Shown in pieces: positions 23,096 through 37,107 of a stretch of DNA of 64,000 nt. The stretch's first letter is position 1; the number at the start of each line of letters is the position of its first letter. This DNA comes from Pseudopyrenochaeta lycopersici (Eukaryota; Ascomycota; Dothideomycetes; Pleosporales; Pseudopyrenochaetaceae), in assembly GCA_003313425.1 (NCBI GenBank), contig NHZP01000008.1:1240001-1304000 (forward strand), in the 5' to 3' direction. The translations under genes were made by a program, and so were the position numbers. The notes beneath the pieces are model-generated. The model was not told where the DNA came from. It ran no database searches and saw only the letters and a list, made by a program, of their open reading frames with translations.

Positions 23096-24527
23096 ATGCC
23101 CAGCGCCACGGGCAGCAGCTGGGAGAAGTACCAGAAGAACTTCGCCGACGATGAGGTAGAAGAAAAGAAGATCACACCCCTCACCGATGAGTAAGACAAC
23201 AACATGAACATGCTTGCAGAACGACATGGGCTAAGATGGCGACAGGGACATCCAAGTGCTGAAGACGTACGGCGCCGCGCCCTACGGTGCGGAGCTTAAG
23301 AAGCTCGAGAAGGAGATCAAGGACAAGCAGCAGACCATAAATGAGAAGATCGGCGTCAAGGTAGCTTCCCCGACCATCTTGGTTGCATCCCCCCCAGCAG
23401 CAGCTCACTCGGATTAGGAATCAGACACGGGACTCGCACCACCACATCTCTGGGACATTGCCGCAGACCGGCAACGAATGCAAGAAGAACAGCCGCTCCA
23501 AGTCGCACGGTGCACAAAGATAATACAGGACGAGAAGGACTCAGACAAGAGCAAATATGTCATCAACGTCAAGCAGATCGCCAAGTTCGTCGTCAACCTC
23601 GGGGAGCGCGTCTCGCCAACAGATATCGAGGAGGGCATGCGCGTGGGGGTTGACAGGAACAAGTATCAAATTCTGCTCCCTCTGCCGCCCAAGATCGATC
23701 CCTCGGTGACTATGATGACGGTCGAGGATAAGCCTGACGTTACCTACGGAGATGTCGGAGGCTGCAAGGAGCAAATCGAAAAGTTACGCGAGGTCGTCGA
23801 AATGCCGCTGCTATCACCAGAACGCTTCGTGAACCTCGGTATCGACCCTCCAAAGGGTGCCCTTCTCTACGGCCCTCCAGGCACCGGAAAGACTCTCTGC
23901 GCTCGAGCCGTGGCCAATCGAACAGACGCCACCTTCATCCGAGTCATCGGCTCAGAGCTGGTCCAGAAGTACGTCGGTGAGGGAGCGCGAATGGTGCGTG
24001 AGCTCTTCGAGATGGCACGGACAAAGAAGGCCTGCATCATCTTCTTCGACGAAATTGATGCCGTTGGTGGAGCTCGTTTCGACGACGGTGCAGGAGGCGA
24101 CAATGAGGTGCAGCGAACCATGTTGGAGCTGATTACGCAACTCGACGGCTTCGATGCTCGCGGTAACATCAAGGTCATGTTTGCCACGAACCGGCCTTCA
24201 ACGCTTGACCCCGCGCTCATGCGTCCTGGCCGTATTGACCGAAAGATTGAGTTCTCGCTACCAGATATGGAAGGCCGTGCCAACATCCTCCGCATTCACG
24301 CAAAGAGTATGAGCGTCGAGCGAGACATCCGCTGGGAGCTCATCTCACGTCTTTGCCCAAATAGCACCGGCGCTGAACTAAGAAGCGTAGCAACTGAGGC
24401 AGGCATGTTTGCTATTCGAGCGAGAAGAAAGGTCGCCACTGAGAAGGACTTCCTGGCTGCCGTGGACAAGGTCATCAAGGGCAATCTAAAGTTCAACTCT
24501 ACGGCGACGTACATGCAGTACAATTAA
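23096..24527 (+). CDS. RPT1: 26S proteasome regulatory subunit 7 (Rpt1 ATPase)
   Basis: One of six AAA ATPases in the base of the 19S regulatory particle, which unfold substrates and open the 20S gate. Exons are 23096..23190, 23246..23360 and 23418..24527, 439 aa, as expected. The first exon gives [20 protein letters not shown]. Joining yields [17 protein letters not shown] and [17 protein letters not shown]. Walker A GPPGTGKT is at about 222-229, Walker B IIFFDEID at about 277-284, the second region of homology includes [18 protein letters not shown], and the C-terminus is YMQYN. Introns are 55 and 57 bp. The shared promoter with CCT4 may link their expression, which is inference. Confidence 0.97.
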
Positions 24528-25002
24528 GCGGGGGGCCGGAGCAGGATAATAGAGAGGACATCAATAGATTCACCAGAGCTCCACAAGTGGCTCTTGTATG
24601 AGTAGTCATGATCGTGCTTATATCGTCATCAGCAAGCGGATAGAGCAGAAATGCAACTTTTCCGAATCACTACACATGCCACACTTGCAAACACCTCTTC
24701 CTCCGGGCATGAGCAGCGCTGTTTGTGTCAAGAGTAAACGAATCCTTCATGCGGTCTTCACCATGGCTATATTTTCTTGACAGTCATTATCAAGTCGGGA
24801 TCGCATACCGCATAGCGCAGCCGTGTACGTCACTACAACGTGCAAGTGATTTGAATACTCAAACTTTGATTTGTTGGTTTTCCTTGAGTTGTACCCAAAA
24901 AAAAAGTTGCCGAACAAGAATTGCTTACCCAATCAATCATCCAATATACATAGAATACAGGACAACCCGCACTCTTATCTTTTCCCCATGCACTACATCT
25001 CC
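24528..25002. other. Convergent 3' intergenic region
   Basis: About 475 bp between the RPT1 and SDH1 stop codons, AT-rich with an A-run at about 24897-24905. I see only expected 3' untranslated sequence. Confidence 0.45.
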
Positions 25003-27266
25003 TTAGTATGTACGTTTGAACGGTGGTACAGCCTTGCACTCATTCTCATCCAGCGTAGTACCCACAACCCTCCTGTAACCTAGCTGCGTGGGGCCATGTG
25101 GTTGCTTCTGCCAGGACAAAGTATGCTTCATCCACTTCTCGTCATCTCGATCAGGGAAGTCCTCACGCGCGTGTGCACCTCTTGACTCTTTACGGTTGGC
25201 GGCTGATTCGGCGGTTTGAACAGCGCAGGTAAGCAAATTCCTTAGCTCAAGAGTCTCTACGAGGTCGGAGTTCCAGATCATGCTGCGGTCCTTGATACCC
25301 ACATCTGCGAACTGCTGATCGACTTCGTGGATCTTCTTGACGCCCTCGTCGAGCGATTCCTGGGTTCGGAAGACGGCGACATCAGTCTGCATGACCTTTT
25401 GCATGGCGAGGCGGACTTCGGCAGTCGACTTGGATCCGTCAGAAGTGCGGACCTTGTCAATGACGGAAATGGAGTCAGCACCGGCATCGGCTGAGATTGG
25501 ATCTGCCTTCTGGCCTGGGCTGAAATTGTCGCGAATAGTGTGAGATACAGCACGGCCGAAAACGATAAGATCCAAGAGGGAGTTGGCACCCAGGCGGTTG
25601 GCACCGTGGACGGAGACCGAGGCAGCTTCACCACAGGCGAAGAGGCCAGGGACAACCTGGTCATTGCCTTGTGCATCCTGGGTGATGACCTCACCAGTGT
25701 ATTTGGTCGGAATACCACCCATATTGTAGTGGACAGTAGGTAGAACCGGAATGGGTTGCTTGGTAACATCGACACCAGCGAAAATGGCAGCGGTCTCAGA
25801 GATACCAGGAAGACGCTCATGGAGAATCTCAGGAGGCAGATGGCTGAGCTGGAGGTAGATGTGATCTTTCTCAGGGCCAACACCACGGCCCTCGCGGATT
25901 TCGAGGGTCATGGAACGGGAAACGACGTCTCGAGACGCAAGATCTTTAGCAGTTGGTGCATATCGCTCCATGAATCGTTCACCCTCGGAGTTTAGGAGAT
26001 AGCCACCCTCACCACGAGAGCCCTCTGTAATCAAACACCCAGCACCGTAGATGCCAGTGGGATGGAATTGGACAAACTCGAGATCCTGGTTAGGAAGACC
26101 CGCGCGAGCAACCATGGCCATGCCGTCACCAGTGCAAGTATGGGCGGATGTGCAGCTGAAGTATGCGCGTCCGTAACCTCCGGTGGCCAATACAGTGTTC
26201 TTCGCAATAAACCTGTGAATCGTACCATCTTCCTGGTTGTACGCAACAACACCCTTGCATACGCCGTCTTCCATGATTAGGTCAGTGGCGAAAAACTCGA
26301 TGAAGTACTTGGTGTTATGTCGCAAAGATTGTCCATAGAGGGTGTGAAGAAGTGCGTGGCCGGTTCGGTCAGCAGCAGCACAGCATCGGTAGGCCTGTCC
26401 GCCCTTGCCGTACTTCTGAGACTGCCCACCAAAGGCACGCTGATAACTAGAGAGAGTCAGTGTGCCGTGCAGCGTGATATGGGCTGAAAGCGTACATCTT
26501 GCCGTCGTCTGTTCTTGAGAATGGGCAGCCATAGTTCTCGAGCTCGATGACAGATTGGGGCGCCTCCCTCGTCATGTAATGAATAGCATCCTGGTCACCC
26601 AGCCAATCTGAGCCCTTGACAGTATCGTACATGTGCCATCTCCAGTCATCTTCGTGCATGCTACAATCAAGGGTTAGCCTTCATGGCACGTAGTAAGATG
26701 CAAAGCTCCTACGTACTTTCCAAGTGCAGCATTGATACCACCTTGCGCGGCTACGGTATGCGACCGGGTCGGGAAGAGCTTTGATATACAAGCCGTGTTG
26801 AAGCCAGCTTCGGCAAGGCCGAAGGCCGCTCGCAAACCAGCTCCTCCAGCACCGACGACAATCGCATCGTATTCATGGTCAATGACGGGGTACTTCTGCG
26901 AGATGAAACCTGAAGCCTCTTTGGCCCTAAGATGCTCGGTGCCGAAGATGCGCTGGGCAGGTCGTGTCGATGAGAAAGCTCGCGTGGACGGACGGAAGCC
27001 TCTCGAGAGCTATTGAACCATTCGTCAGCCATTGAGCAACAGATTGGTGTAGGACACGACCAAAACATCCAATGGAATAATGTGGGGCTATTCAAACAGC
27101 TCTGCAATGCGCAATCATCCTGCTCGAGCATCATGAATATGCCACACACCTCGGTGCGGCGGATGACGGTTATTACGATCATGGACACGGACGTGTGGCG
27201 GCATGTAGTTTGGGGGGAACTCACCTGGCTTGCAAGCTGCGCACGACGCATCCTGAGGCAACTCAT
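25003..27266 (-). CDS. SDH1: Succinate dehydrogenase flavoprotein subunit, mitochondrial
   Basis: Catalytic FAD subunit of respiratory complex II; it oxidises succinate to fumarate. Exons are complement(27225..27266, 26717..27009, 26496..26660, 25003..26446), 647 aa. The start encodes a short basic presequence ([14 protein letters not shown]), then an Arg/Ser-rich stretch before the mature protein. The dinucleotide fold GAGGAG is at about 67-72. [10 protein letters not shown] contains His98, the conserved site of covalent FAD attachment. [20 protein letters not shown] and [14 protein letters not shown] are rebuilt across splice junctions. HRTGHALL-like [20 protein letters not shown] and the C-terminal [16 protein letters not shown] are typical. 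Intron 1, within the presequence, is 215 bp, unusually long for this window. Confidence 0.97.
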
Positions 27267-28344
27267 AGTGGCGGTGGCCGAAGAGCGAGGGGTGGAAGTT
27301 GTTGTATGAGGTCCTTCGGTGTTTTCGCTTTCAAAGGTTGGAAGTTGCGATCTTGGTGACAAACTAGAATCGGAAGGAGCTAATTCGTTCGGTAGGCCTC
27401 GGCTGGGCGGGCGTTGAAGCACCTCTCAATCCCGGAACTTCTTCTTGACGCACGGTACCATTACATCCAAGACCTTGTAGCTGTGCACCAAAACTTGAAT
27501 GTTTATGCGAGTGCTAAACGTCCATATACGCTGTGATTTTAAACTTGCTGGTGGGCTTCATTTCTGCCCAATTCCCTGTGCAGTTTCTAACCGGCAACCC
27601 GGACACAAAGGCAGCGTCTGCCGATGAATATTATAGGAAGTACCGAACCTGTATATCGGACATATTGTACAAGACTATTATCGCGATTTTGCAGGTATTG
27701 GCCTGTACGAACAGACTGGCTTCCGAAATCATTTGCCGCTGGTGTTGAAGATGCCTAGACTACAATCGTCGTCGTCATAGACAATGCCATCCGATCACAT
27801 GCGATATTGCCAAACAGCAATCACCACCCCACGCAAAGGCCTCGGTCAACGCTCTTGAACTGATGATGGATAGACAACATCTTATAGTCCCAATTCATTT
27901 CTCTACTTGTCTTTTATGCAGAACTGAACAGTTGACAACAGTTGGCAGCTGGTTTTCGCTTTTGTCAGGGTAGTCTGGCTCTATCAATGTGATTCTACTT
28001 ATTTCAGCGAGCAAAATTTATCTGGCTAATGGCCAGCACGCAGTACACCTTGATATTTTGTATGGTGCTATATCCAGTACTATATGCATGCTGGTCGGAA
28101 GGCTTGGCTCTTCCGAAGCCTCAACCCAGTCCGCATGCGACATATCGCAGCACGTGAGTCTTAGCCTTCGAGGAAACGATACACCACACATGATCATGAA
28201 GTGAGGACAGATTGAGTGAATTGGTAGAATCGTTGACATTTTCTTTAGTCACTTATCATGACCGGCATCCATGTAATAGACCTATCCCGTTCGCCAAAGC
28301 CCATTGATGAAAGGATGCACTTCATAAACACCACCCAGCCGCCT
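27267..28344. other. Intergenic region, SDH1 5' end to RPL3 3' end
   Basis: About 1.1 kb. The part next to 27266 should hold the SDH1 promoter and leader. The remainder is AT-rich without coding signal, and I cannot assign any element. Confidence 0.4.
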
Positions 28345-30213
<1,869 letters not shown>

Positions 30214-32019
30214 ATGGTAGAAGCAGAGGGCAGCCCCACGACGTGGAAGTTCACGCAGTATGTCAACTCTAAAGCTTCTCTCCAATAGACACACTTGGCA
30301 GTGCTTTGACCTGCTACCCGTGATCTCTGCAACAGCGGCCAAGTCGCCTTGTTGAGCACCGCTAACTCTAATAGATGCTTTGGTGACAAAGGAGATGTTG
30401 AAGACATTACAGAAGGTATGGATGTCCAACCCTTTTGTCTCCCTGATATGTTAGGCCAATAAATGTATGCAATTGCTGACAGTCAGCACAGCGGATATAA
30501 TCTCTACTGTCGAATTCGACCAGACGGGCAACTACCTCGCAACCGGTGATAAGGGTGGACGTGTCGTACTATTTGAGAGGAACGAGACTGTTTGTGATAT
30601 ACTAACTTACTTTCCATGACGGGCGCTAATTGCAAGTAGAAAAAAACCTGCGAGTACAAGTTCCATACCGAGTTCCAGTCACACGAACCTGAATTCGACT
30701 ATCTTAAGTCTCTCGAAATCGAAGAAAAGATCAACAAGATCAAATGGTGTCGTCGACAGAATGCTTCACACTACCTTCTCTCCACAAATGACAAGACAAT
30801 CAAGCTGTGGAAGGTTTTTGAGAAATCGTTAAAGGTGGTGGCAGAAAACAATCTTTCACACGAGTTGACGCCCGGAGGCGGGGTTGCTGGTGGAGGCGGT
30901 CCTGTCAGGAACCCGAATGCGCAATTTCGCACCGCCACCGACCTCAAGCTTCCTCGACTCACGCACCACGATACCGTTGTCGCTGCTGTACCCCGAAAGA
31001 CGTATGCGAATGCACATGCCTACCACATCAACAGTATATCAGTAAACAGTGATGGAGAGACCTTCATCAGCAGTGATGATTTGCGGATCAACCTATGGAA
31101 TCTCAACATTCAGGATCAGAGCTTCAATATTGTCGACATCAAACCGGCCAACATGGAAGAGCTAACGGAGGTCATTACAGCTGCCGAATTTCATCCCATA
31201 AGCTGTAATTGGTTCATGTATGCAAGCTCCAAAGGGACCATTAAGCTGGCAGATATGCGTGAGAGTGCCCTGTGCGACCAACACGCGAAACGTAGGTCTT
31301 TCAGTATCGCGGCAGTGGCAATCATACTAACGTATATCATGACTAGAATTCGAGCAGGAAGAGGATCCGTCCTCTCGCTCGTTCTTTTCCGAGATCATCT
31401 CATCCATCTCCGATGTACGATTCTCACACGATGGGCGATATATCCTTTCACGCGATTACCTAACCGTCAAGATCTGGGACGTCAACATGGAACGAACCCC
31501 TGTCAAGACAATCCCCATCCACGAACACTTACGACCTAGGCTTTGCGATACTTATGAGAACGACAGCATCTTTGACAAATTCGAGGTTGTCTTCTCTGGT
31601 GATGCGAAGAACGTCATGACTGGTAGCTATAATAACAATTTCATGATCTATCCATCAGACCCAGAGAAGGACACTGAGGTTGTACTTCAAGCCGATAAGT
31701 CGGCCTTTAAAGCCAAGAAGGTGGGTATCCCGACCCCAATGAACTCATCAACAAGCCCGACAGGCAGCAATGCTAGCAAGAAGGGTGGTTCAAGAGCGGG
31801 AAGCCCTGCTGCAGGTGGAGTCGGCCAGGGTCAACGCATGAGAAAGGAAACAGACGCGGATCAGATCGATTTCAACAAGAAGATCCTCCACATGAGCTGG
31901 CATCCGTTTGAAGACAGCATTGCGATCGCTGCCACAAACAATGTAAGTACCAGCAATCTTGGCGCTGTTTTGTTGCTAAACCTAATCATCAATAGCTTTT
32001 CGTCTTCTCCGCATTGTAA
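30214..32019 (+). CDS. CDC55: PP2A regulatory subunit B (PR55/Cdc55)
   Basis: WD40 B-type regulatory subunit that directs protein phosphatase 2A to substrates in mitosis and morphogenesis. Exons are 30214..30257, 30375..30415, 30492..30589, 30640..31291, 31347..31942 and 31996..32019, 484 aa. Joining gives [40 protein letters not shown] and [13 protein letters not shown], with [18 protein letters not shown] later; all are PR55 hallmarks. The last exon encodes only LFVFSAL before the stop. A Gly-rich insert near [13 protein letters not shown] and a Ser/Gly-rich insert at about 400-435 are fungal additions. The third intron has a weak donor, GTTTGT, but phase and family sequence support it. Introns 1 and 2 are 117 and 76 bp. 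Confidence 0.95.
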
Positions 32020-32992
32020 AGGACTCCATTCATGGTGTGGATACTTTTCAAGGGCGTAACTAAATAGAAGCATATACTTGCTCGTTCCTTGGCGATCTAT
32101 TCCGCCCCGTGTGTTCTTCACCTTTGGCAACAGCCTGCTCGGCGGCGCTAGGATGGTAGAAATGGAGCATTCATGGTGAACAGCGCGTGAGATCGCGGAT
32201 GATCAATGTCATTATGCGATTGCGAATGGATGGGACGAAAGCAGTGTAGATTGGAACACCACAATAATGACTCTGAGTGGTGCAGAGAATTAACAAAAGA
32301 AACCATGTGTAAAAGATCTTGATTTGACTCATTGTGCTGTGGTGCTTACATCGGGGAACGCTCACATTGTGCTAAGTCTCACTTCTCCCAGTCATACACC
32401 CGTACGGAGTCCGATTCTCTGTCGTGTGCTCCTACGTGATTTAGAAATCACGAAACCGCAAGTAACCTTCACATAAACGATATTAATAACGATAGTTTAA
32501 GAAATTCTTAGGTATATTCACCGCAAACACGTTCTATCTAAGCACCAGGCCAAAGCACAATAACAGCAAAGACGCTATATAAATAGAAGAAGCTTTGAGA
32601 GGTAATTATGCATGGGTCTTGCTCCAAGCCCATGTCATATTCGGCTAATTGCCGCTAGCGCCTATGAGGACCTCTAAAACCCCGGGCCTCCACGTCAACA
32701 CTCGCACTCGTCATTCCTTGCTTCCAGTTTTGGTAGACCATGGTAGACCTGTAGACCGTATATAAAGTCTTTTTATGTGAGTTCCCGTGTTACAGATCTT
32801 CCAGACTCTTGTTTAGCAGTCGCATGCGTCCTAATTTCTTGACAGCGATTGTCAGTCATCGGATCTTTATCAATGCTACATAGCTAATGAATCTCAGCTT
32901 CTCCTCTGTTGACCCCGTACAGTCGCTCCCAGATATTTTGACGGCCGAACAATTGCATCGCATCGGTATTTGATTATAGTTTACCGCCCACT
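32020..32992. other. Intergenic region, CDC55 to nucleotide-sugar transporter
   Basis: About 970 bp between tandem plus-strand genes. It is AT-rich with no open frame of interest. It should contain the CDC55 3' untranslated region and the transporter promoter. Confidence 0.45.
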
Positions 32993-34189
32993 ATGGCCGC
33001 CCTTGCGCCTATTGTGAGCAGCTTCTCGCTCATTTTTGGGGGATGTTGCGCGAATGTAAGAGCCTAATTCGGGTGTATGATCTTTTCTAACATGCCTTAG
33101 GTCTACTGCCTTGAGGCAATCGTAAAGTGAGTTGTATCAAGCTTGCGGAGCAGGAGCCTTGGCTAACCCCGTGAAAAGGCAGGAGCCCGACAGCGGTCTT
33201 CTTATCACACTCTTTCAGTTTGTGTTTACGTGTTTATCGACATTGCACTATCAATTCGACCCTAAGGGCCGGTACTTTGTTAGGTCTTCGCCTGTTCCCT
33301 TCCGAAAATGGTGTATTAGTGCGGCGTTGTTCTTCACAGTCAATATGATGAACAACTGGGCTTTCGCATTCAACATCTCTGTGCCGGTCCATATCATCCT
33401 CCGAAGCTTTGGTAGTGTGACCACTATGGCTGCCGGTTGGTTTCGTGGAAAGAAATACACTAGCCTGCAAGTATTCTCAGTAGCAATCCTGACCCTGGGT
33501 GTCATGGTGTCTGCATGGGCAGATGCTCTATCAAAGGTATGACAACACATTCTGACCCACTGTCTTGCACGTATTGATTGTTACAGGGAAAAAGTATGGA
33601 AGCTTCCAGCATCGACCTGACAAGCGCGTCATTTGAGGCAGGCCTTTTGGTACTTCTCATTGCCCAGCTTCTCTCCGCATACATGGGTGCGTATGTAGAG
33701 GATATCTACAGGGACCACGGCAAAGATTGGCAGGCGAATCTCTTCTACTCACATTTGCTCTCCATACCGCTCTTCGCCGGATTCGCTCCTGTCCTCACGG
33801 AACAGTTTACACGCTTGCAGGCCTCTCAATCCTTCGAAGTTCCACCCAAGATCGCCGCAAATCTCCCACAAATTCTCAATCAGGCCCTTGCAACAACATC
33901 TCAACATGTCATCTATCTCACTGCCAACGCGATTACACAATTGCTTTGCATTACCGGGGTCAATATACTTAGTGCTAATACGTCAGCTGTTACTGTGACG
34001 ATAGTTTTGAATATCAGGAAGCTGGTCAGCTTCCTTTTGAGTGTCTGGATCTTTGGAAATCAAATGAGTGGTCTGATGAAGATTGGTGCTGCGATGGTGT
34101 TTGGTGCAGGTGCGTTGTATGGGTGGGAGACTTCGTACAAAATACCGCAGAAGAAGAAGATGGAAGCTGAGAAAGGCAAGAACAAATAA
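32993..34189 (+). CDS. UAA-type nucleotide-sugar transporter, Yea4-like (probable UDP-GlcNAc)
   Basis: Multi-spanning ER/Golgi membrane protein that exchanges cytosolic nucleotide sugar for nucleoside monophosphate. Exons are 32993..33055, 33101..33126, 33179..33536 and 33587..34189, 349 aa, with introns of 45, 52 and 50 bp. Exon 2 is just 26 bp. Joining gives FGGCCANVYCLEAIVKQEPD and ADALSKGKSMEASS. About eight to ten hydrophobic segments are visible. Family-like pieces include NWAFAFNISVPVHIILRS, GWFRGKKYTSLQVFSV and VTIVLNIRKLVSFLLSVWIF. The tail is lysine-rich (KIPQKKKMEAEKGKNK), compatible with ER retrieval. Substrate assignment rests on resemblance to yeast Yea4 and animal SLC35B4 and is inferred. 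Confidence 0.88.
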
Positions 34190-34652
34190 AGAACGCCGGA
34201 TTTTGGTCGCAAGAATTGGTTCGAGCAGCGATAACGGGCAAGAAAGAACAATCACATGCTTTGTATGTTCAGAAATAGCTTGAGTGCATATTTATGATTG
34301 CCTCAACCAGCTCGCTATACTGTGGCACGCTCCTCAATTGAGATTTTGAATGACCAGCATTTGTATGGCCTGTATTACTAACTGCAATGGCTCATGTGTG
34401 AGCAGCTTGAAGGCTGAAAATAAGAAAGGGTGCTGAAGCTACACATCCAATTGGAGGGGCAGCCAATCACAGCCCTAGGCCGAAAAGGGGAGTTGTTGAT
34501 CTGGCTTGAACACCAGCTTCGGCCCCAGCAACACTCTTTCGCTCCCGAGTCCATCGACCAATTTCTTTTCCTGTGTGAGGTGAGTCTGGTGCAGGTTCTC
34601 AATTACATCTTGGCGCTTAACACTAACAGCTTGCTCATTAGGCAGCTTCAAA
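34190..34652 (+). promoter_or_regulatory. PMT4 promoter region with CCAAT elements
   Basis: About 460 bp between the transporter and PMT4. A palindromic CCAATTGG at 34447-34454 offers CCAAT on both strands, and another CCAAT follows at 34463-34467, roughly 190-205 bp before the PMT4 start. Position and spacing fit binding by the Hap/CBF complex, whose HapB subunit gene is in this window. Binding is inference. Confidence 0.45.
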
Positions 34653-37107
34653 ATGTCCTCTCCTGCAGGAACGGTCCGACAGCGCGGTCCAAAAGACAAG
34701 AAGCGCCCTACAACGCCCAATCCAGAGGCCATCACTGAGAAAGTCACCAATGCCATCGAGAAAGCAAAGCCCTACAAGCCTGCGCAACAAGGCAAAGAGT
34801 GGGACTACAAGCTCGCCATCACGATCATAACTGTGCTTGCATTCATATCGCGATTCTGGGGCATCACCCATCCCGACCAGGTCGTCTTCGATGAAGTGCA
34901 CTTTGGAAAGGTATGATACCTACAAAATGCTGGGTTATATTTTACCCAAGCACTTGGAGGCTACCTCAGGGTTGAACATGCCGCTGACATTACACCCAGT
35001 TTGCCTCGTACTACCTTCAACGCACCTACTTCTTCGATGTCCACCCTCCTTTCGGAAAGCTTCTCTTCGCATTTGCAGGCTGGCTAGTTGGATACAAGGG
35101 TGAATTTCTCTTCGAGAACATTGGTGATTCGTACATCACCAACAAAGTCCCATATGTTGCATACCGCGCCATGCCCGCGTCCCTGGGCGCCCTTACCGTC
35201 CCAATCGTTTTTCTGATCATGTGGGAATCTGGCTACTCGCTGCCCGCCTGTGTCACAGCAGCTGGTCTTATGCTATTCGACAACGCTCACATCGGCCAAA
35301 CGCGCCTGATCCTTCTCGATGCCTCGCTTATTTTCTTCATGGCTCTCTCCGTTCTCTCTTATATTCGCTTTTACAAGCTGCGACATGCTCCTTTCAGCCG
35401 TAAATGGTGGAAATGGCTTCTCTTGACTGGTGTTAGCCTGAGTTGTGTCATCTCCATCAAATACGTGGGTGTTTTCACTTTCTTCTCCATTGGTGTCCCG
35501 GTCATGATTGACCTCTGGGATCTCATGGATGTCAATCGCCGCCAAGGCGCATTGTCTTTGCCTGAGTTCGGAAAGCACTTTGCTGCTCGTGCTGTTGGCC
35601 TGATCATCGTTCCTTTTTTTCTGTATCTCTTCTGGTTCCAGGTCCACTTCTCCATTCTCACCCGGTCAGGACCGGGCGACGATTTCATGACTCCCGAGTT
35701 CCAGGAAACCCTGAGCGACAACGTAATGTCTCTGCAGTCTGTTAGCATCAACTACTACGACTCTATCACCATCCGCCACAAGGAGACAAAGGTCTACCTC
35801 CACAGCCACCCTGACCGCTACCCTCTTCGATACGATGATGGCCGTGTCTCTTCTCAAGGCCAGCAGGTCACTGGCTATCCCCACAACGATACCAACAATC
35901 ACTGGCAGGTTCTTCCCACGAAGCCTCTCGCAAGTGAGGTTGGTCAACGCGTCAAGATCGGCGATACTATTCGTTTACGCCATTTGATCACCGACACAAT
36001 TCTCTTGACTCACGATGTCGCGTCCCCCTACTATCCAACCAACCAAGAATTCACAACCGTGAGCAAGGAGGACGCCGCCGGTGACCGCTATAACGATACA
36101 GTCTTCGAAATTAAGGTTGATAAAGGCAAAGGCGACTTCAAAACCATGTCCACCCACTTCAAGCTCGTTCACGTGCCTACCAAGGTTGCTATGTGGACCC
36201 ACACATCGCCTCTACCAGATTGGGCGTACAAGCAAGCTGAGATCAACGGCAATAAAAATGTTCAGCAATCGAGCAATGTGTGGTATGTTGATGACATACC
36301 CTCGTTGCCCGTTGAGGACGAGCGTAACAAGAAGGAGGTTAAGCAAGTCAAGCACCTTAGTTTCCTCAGGAAATGGGTTGAGCTTCAGCGTGCTATGTTC
36401 TACCACAATAATGCGCTGACCAGCTCGCATCCATATGCTTCGCAACCCGTCTCTTGGCCATTCCTTCTTCGTGGTGTGTCTTTCTGGACACATAACGACA
36501 CGCGCGAGCAGATCTACTTCTTGGGTAACCCAATTGGTTGGTGGTTGGCCTCCTCACTACTTGCTGTCTTCGCTGGCATCATTGGTGCCGACCAACTCGC
36601 TTTACGCCGTGGCATGGATGCTCTCGACGAACGTAAGTTGCCTCCCTGTCGCCATTTTCATTTAAATATAACAGTCTAACACTTTCATCTACAGGCACTC
36701 GCTCTCGTCTCTACAACTCGACTGGCTTCTTCTTCCTCACTTGGGCTGCTCATTACATCCCCTTCTACATTATGGGGCGTCAACTTTTCCTGCATCACTA
36801 CCTACCTGCGCATCTCGCATCCTGCCTTGTCACTGGCGCCCTCGTAGAGTTCATCTTCTGCATCGAGCCTCAAGACCCCGAGTCACCTGCCATCAAGGGC
36901 CACCGTAGGACTCGCTCACGCCCTGTTCGTGAGCGTGTCGCTACTACCAGCCAGATAGGAAGCTGGATTGCTGCCGGTGTCATCTTGGTGGTAGTCCTCT
37001 GGGGCTTCCTTTTCTTCGCACCACTAACGTACGGCAAGCCCGGTCTTACCGTTCCGCAAGTACAGGCGAGGAAGTGGCTCGGCTACGATCTCCACTTCGC
37101 AAAATGA
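34653..37107 (+). CDS. PMT4: Protein O-mannosyltransferase, Pmt4 type
   Basis: ER membrane GT39 enzyme that transfers mannose from dolichyl-phosphate-mannose to Ser/Thr of secretory proteins. Exons are 34653..34910, 35000..36632 and 36695..37107, 767 aa, the usual length. The N-terminus is cytosolic and basic (MSSPAGTVRQRGPKDKKRP). The first luminal loop holds FDEVHFGKFASYYLQRTYFF, with the conserved acidic pair, then DVHPPFGKLLFAF. The central luminal part, about 320-520, contains MIR-type repeats (VYLHSHPDRYPLRY, IRLRHLITDTILLTHD). The C-terminal third is multi-spanning, with HYIPFYIMGRQLFLHHYLPA. Assignment to Pmt4 over Pmt1/2 rests on the N-terminus and the SHPYASQPVSWPFLLRGVSF block. The neighbouring nucleotide-sugar transporter also serves glycosylation, but no functional link is shown. 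Confidence 0.93.
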
